This document shows positions 22,749 to 25,396 of a stretch of 25,396 nucleotides of DNA, piece by piece. This DNA comes from Bacteroidales bacterium UBA3630. GTDB taxonomy: Bacteria > Bacteroidota > Bacteroidia > Bacteroidales > P3. The translations under genes were made by a program, and so were the position numbers. Below the pieces are notes generated by a model. The model had not been told where the DNA came from. It saw nothing but the letters and a program-made list of their open reading frames with translations, and did not search any database. Positions within the stretch are counted from its first letter, which is position 1. Each line of letters starts with the position of its first letter. Where the stretch lies: positions 1 to 25,396 of the forward strand of contig DFLB01000044.1 of the NCBI GenBank assembly GCA_002373995.1, written 5' to 3'.

Positions 22749-23602
22749 TGCTTGTTGATTTTTGCGTGAGCAATCATGCCCATAGTGTGGCGCACATTCA
22801 TCTCCGCCACATGGACACTGCCGTCTGCGCAGACCATGAGGTCTATTCCCAACGGGCCACAGTAGCGGGGCCAGACATTCGCAGCGAGCCACTGCTCCAC
22901 CTTGGCACGCATTGGTATCAAGCCGAAAGTAGTCTCGATACGGTCGTCGCCCCATGCAACATTTTCTTTGTATACGCCGCTGCCGGTCTTGAAATAGGAG
23001 TAGCCTATGAAGGCCCCGTCCATATATTCCAGCGCCAGGTCTGCTACAACGTCACGGCGGGGCTCCGCTATCACGCAGCGTTGCTCGCGGACGGTCTTCA
23101 GCAGCCAGTCGCGGTCGATGGCAGTCAGCCGGCCGTGCACCCAGCGCAGCCCTCGGCCCGCCCCGCTCCAGGGAGCCTTCAGCACCCAATGTTCGTGCTC
23201 ACGCAACAGCAGCTCCATTTCCTCCATCGAATGCACCTCGTGGCAGTCGGGTTGCAGAGGGAGAACGGTGGTGCGGTGCTGCAACTCGCGAATGGTATTG
23301 ATTTCCTCGTCAGAGGGCAATAAGGACTCCTGTGCACCGCGCTTGAGCAGTTCGTGCTTAACCACGGCATCCCAGCCCCAGGCGGTGACGGCGGTGACGG
23401 CCGACCTAAAGGCCGGCCCACACGACAACACCGAGGGCAACTGCGGGTCGTAGACGCTCAGGCACACGGCGCCAGGGTAGAGCACCTGCATGACGGCTGC
23501 GTCGCGGAGGGCGAAGTCGACGGCCGACCGTGGCGGTACATAATGAGCACGACCTTTGGCCATGCAAAGGTCGTGCTCAGGGTTGAAGATGCATAGTTGC
23601 AT
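22745..23602 (-). CDS. ATP-grasp-like protein of unknown substrate
   Basis: This 285-residue protein opens with CIFNPEHDLCMAKGRAHYVPPRSA, a conserved N-terminus of an uncharacterised Bacteroidota family. ATP-grasp elements are visible: VLKAPWSGAGRGLRWV (140-155) with the ATP-contacting Lys142 and a Gly-rich loop, ALEYM (190-194), and D254...E267-M-N269-V-R271 as the metal site. Such enzymes join a carboxylate to an amine or other nucleophile with ATP. The substrate is unknown. The start is ATG at 23602; the longer frame up to 23776 lies inside serA. It begins 10 bases after serA and overlaps mntP by four, so it is part of the serC-serA operon. Confidence 0.75.
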   Translation of the reverse strand: MQLCIFNPEHDLCMAKGRAHYVPPRSAVDFALRDAAVMQVLYPGAVCLSVYDPQLPSVLSCGPAFRSAVTAVTAWGWDAVVKHELLKRGAQESLLPSDEEINTIRELQHRTTVLPLQPDCHEVHSMEEMELLLREHEHWVLKAPWSGAGRGLRWVHGRLTAIDRDWLLKTVREQRCVIAEPRRDVVADLALEYMDGAFIGYSYFKTGSGVYKENVAWGDDRIETTFGLIPMRAKVEQWLAANVWPRYCGPLGIDLMVCADGSVHVAEMNVRHTMGMIAHAKINKQ

Positions 23603-23612
23603 CTGTGCTTTC

Positions 23613-24533
23613 TTATTTGTTGACCTGGAACTTCTTGCTGCCGGTCTTGAAGAAGTCGGCAATCTGGTTGGCGGCGGCGAGGCCGGCGTTGATGTTGGCT
23701 TCCTCGGTCTGGGCACCCATCTTCTTGGGGGTGGCGAAGTAGCGGCCTTCGAAGGCGCGGAAGTCGGCATCGGCATCGGGCATGATGTCGGTGATGTATT
23801 TCAGGTCGGTGCGCTCAGCCATCAGCTTGAGCAGTTCGGGCTCGTTGATGACTTCCTTGCGGGCGCTGTTGATGAGGATACCGCCCTTGTGCATCTTGTT
23901 GACGAGGGCGTAGTTGATGCTCTGCTTGGTCTCGGCGGTGGCGGGGATGTGCAGCGAAACGATGTCGCAGGTCTCGAACAGGGCCTCCTGGCTCTCGACG
24001 GCCTTGGCGATGGCGCTCGAGTTAATCTGCTCGGCGCTCAGGAAAGCGTCGTAAGCGTAGACGTCCATACCGAAGCCATTGGCGATGCGGGCCACATTGC
24101 GTCCCACGTTGCCGAAGGCGAGGATACCCAGCTTCTTGCCCATGAGCTCGGAGCCGCTCTTGCCGTTGTAGAAATTGCGGACGGCATAGACGAGCAGACC
24201 CATGACCAACTCGGCCACGGCGTTGCTGTTCTGGCCGGGGGTGTTCATAGCGACGATGCCGCGGGCGGTGCAAGCCTCGAGGTCGAGGTTGTCGTAGCCG
24301 GCGCCGGCGCGCACGACGATCTTCAGGTTCTTGGCGTGGTCGATCACCTCTTTGGTCACCTTGTCGGAGCGGACGATGAGGGCGTCGGCATCCTCGACGG
24401 CCTTGTAGAGGTCGTTCACGTCGGTATATTTCTCAAGGAGGGCAAACTGGTAGCCATTCTCCTCAACAATCTTCTTGATACCGTCAACAGCCACTTTGGC
24501 AAACGGTTTCTCGGTAGCAACTAAAACTTTCAT
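23613..24533 (-). CDS. serA: D-3-phosphoglycerate dehydrogenase, short form without ACT domain
   Basis: This 306-residue NAD-dependent enzyme catalyses the first step of serine synthesis, oxidising 3-phosphoglycerate. Visible are the substrate loop VRSDKVT (54-60), GAGYDN (77-82), the dinucleotide fold LGILAFGNVGRNVA (135-148), catalytic R225 (NSARKE) and the Glu region near 231. Where most D-2-hydroxyacid dehydrogenases have the catalytic His (TPHxGA), this one has TPKKMGAQTEEA (268-279), with Lys instead, as in known short-form relatives. The absence of the C-terminal ACT domain means no classical serine feedback site. The start is ATG at 24533 (MKVLVATEKPF), matching relatives; the frame is open up to 24629. 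It lies downstream of serC. Confidence 0.93.
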   Translation of the reverse strand: MKVLVATEKPFAKVAVDGIKKIVEENGYQFALLEKYTDVNDLYKAVEDADALIVRSDKVTKEVIDHAKNLKIVVRAGAGYDNLDLEACTARGIVAMNTPGQNSNAVAELVMGLLVYAVRNFYNGKSGSELMGKKLGILAFGNVGRNVARIANGFGMDVYAYDAFLSAEQINSSAIAKAVESQEALFETCDIVSLHIPATAETKQSINYALVNKMHKGGILINSARKEVINEPELLKLMAERTDLKYITDIMPDADADFRAFEGRYFATPKKMGAQTEEANINAGLAAANQIADFFKTGSKKFQVNK

Positions 24534-24649
24534 CTTGTTGTAAATCTTTATTTCATCGGAGAAGACGCAAGTGGGCTCCTTGCGAAGTTTCTTCTCGTAG
24601 CCGTGCCTTACGTCGTCTCTGATTTCCATGTTGTTTTTTTTATTTCAAT

Positions 24650-24716
24650 CAGATTGTAAAAGATTTTAAAAGAATTTGCCTGCGTAGCTTTTTCTCTTAA
24701 AATCTTTTACAATCTG
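24650..24716. repeat. 20-bp perfect inverted repeat between serC and serA
   Basis: Positions 24650-24669 and 24697-24716 are exact reverse complements, with three more pairs after one mismatch and a central loop of about 20 bases. It fills most of the non-coding gap downstream of serC. No T-run follows on the - strand, so it does not look like a standard terminator. A 12-bp palindrome GAGTTTAAACTC adjoins it at 24719-24730. RNA stability or attenuation between the two genes is possible. Confidence 0.75.
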
Positions 24717-24733
24717 CTGAGTTTAAACTCGTC

Positions 24734-25396
24734 TTACTTGTTGGCTTTCTCGAAGTCCTGCATGCACTGGACGAGGGCCTCGACTGCCTCGACGGGGCAA
24801 GCGTTGTAGAGGCTGGCGCGGAAGCCGCCCACCGAGCGGTGGCCCTTGATGCCGACCATGCCGCGCTCCTTGGCGAAGGCCATGAAGGCGTCCTGCAGAT
24901 TCTCGCGACCCTCGGCCATCACCCAGCAGTGGTTCATGATGGAGCGGTCTTCCTTCTCGGCAGTGCCGCGGAACATGCTGTTGCGGTCGATCTCCTCGTA
25001 GAGCATCTTGCTCTTCTTGAGGTTGATCTTCTCCATCTCCTTCACACCGCCGATGGTGTTCTTAACCCACTTCAGGGTCTCGTGCATGACGAAGATGGCG
25101 CTCACCGGGGGCGTATTGAACATAGAGATGTTCTTGGCCTCTTCAGCGGCGTGGGTGCGGAAGTCCACCATGGTGGGCAGGGGGTTCATATACTGGCGGT
25201 CAGTGATCTTGCCAAGGATGTCCTTGCGGACGATGTAGAAGGTGACACCGGCAGGGCCGACGTTCTTCTGGGCACCACCGTAGATGAGGCCGTACTTCTT
25301 CACGTCGACGGGGCGGCTCATGATGTCGGAGCTCATGTCGGCCACGAGCATGACGTTATTGATCTCGTTGGCGGCGAAGTCCTTGCGGATCTCGGT
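24734..25396 (-). CDS. serC: phosphoserine aminotransferase (5' end cut by the window)
   Basis: The C-terminal 220 residues are present; the frame is open through the window edge (the first readable residues are TEIRKDFAANEINNVMLVAD). SSDIMSRPVDVKKYGLIYGGAQKNVGPAG contains the PLP-binding Lys (GGAQKN). The ending KERGMVGIKGHRSVGGFRASLYNACPVEAVEALVQCM is typical of SerC. The enzyme transfers the amino group from glutamate to 3-phosphohydroxypyruvate, the product of the neighbouring serA. An internal ATG at 25351 is not the start. The promoter lies outside the window. Confidence 0.94.
   Translation of the reverse strand, partial: TEIRKDFAANEINNVMLVADMSSDIMSRPVDVKKYGLIYGGAQKNVGPAGVTFYIVRKDILGKITDRQYMNPLPTMVDFRTHAAEEAKNISMFNTPPVSAIFVMHETLKWVKNTIGGVKEMEKINLKKSKMLYEEIDRNSMFRGTAEKEDRSIMNHCWVMAEGRENLQDAFMAFAKERGMVGIKGHRSVGGFRASLYNACPVEAVEALVQCMQDFEKANK

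Noticed and set aside
22749..22955. N-terminal extension of mntP
   Set aside because: It overlaps the ATP-grasp-like gene in another frame and lacks MntP similarity.
23603..23776. N-terminal extension of the ATP-grasp-like gene
   Set aside because: It is a Pro/Ser/Arg-rich shadow of the serA C-terminus.

Overview
The window looks like chromosomal DNA from a member of the Bacteroidales (phylum Bacteroidota), probably an uncultured gut or rumen type. The evidence is the family content: a fused PyrK/GltD-like oxidoreductase, an exbB / 4-TM protein / exbD / exbD cluster with an acidic Ala-rich ExbB leader, a BspA-type leucine-rich repeat protein ending in a type IX secretion (T9SS) sorting domain, an ACT-less SerA with the KKMGAQT motif, and lipoproteins with an acidic stretch after the lipid-anchored Cys. 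The -7 promoter element typical of the phylum (TAnnTTTG, here TATATTTG) also occurs upstream of three genes. No rRNA, tRNA, insertion sequence, phage, CRISPR array or classical defence gene is visible.

Layout. 1-6256 (+): G-rich leader, fused NAD(P)H oxidoreductase, then a tightly overlapping run of DUF1232 protein, class A acid phosphatase, an internally deleted serine acetyltransferase-like gene, a GNAT acetyltransferase and an ABC-F ATPase. 6295-11524 (-): pruA (1-pyrroline-5-carboxylate dehydrogenase) with its own promoter, and an operon aguB-aguA-ctp (agmatine to putrescine, plus an S41 protease). 11525-11794: intergenic region with a C-rich tract and seven 11-bp tandem repeats. 11795-15294 (+): polyprenyl diphosphate synthase with extreme C/A-ending codon use, then the ExbB/ExbD energy-transduction operon. 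15604-16824 (+): putative surface lipoprotein. 16897-19393 (-): ECF sigma factor, anti-sigma factor and a beta-helix plus beta-barrel envelope protein in one operon. 19552-22182 (+): T9SS-exported LRR protein and a thioredoxin-motif lipoprotein. 22176-25396 (-): serC (cut by the window end), serA, an ATP-grasp-like protein and mntP.

How the genes fit together. serC and serA are two consecutive steps of serine synthesis. aguA and aguB together convert agmatine to putrescine. pruA oxidises glutamate semialdehyde to glutamate. ExbB/ExbD would use the proton gradient to power TonB-dependent uptake. The sigma / anti-sigma / barrel operon is a candidate cell-envelope sensing unit.

Most of the window is ordinary housekeeping sequence. 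The points most worth checking are: the in-frame loss of the catalytic centre of the acetyltransferase; a repeat-like in-frame insertion in the first gene; 11-bp helically phased repeats; an inverted repeat spanning the exbB promoter; an abrupt codon-use switch inside exbB; a 22-bp perfect hairpin between convergent genes; a 20-bp inverted repeat between serC and serA; and the three-gene sigma/anti-sigma/barrel operon. No clearly new system is demonstrated. The sigma operon is the nearest candidate.
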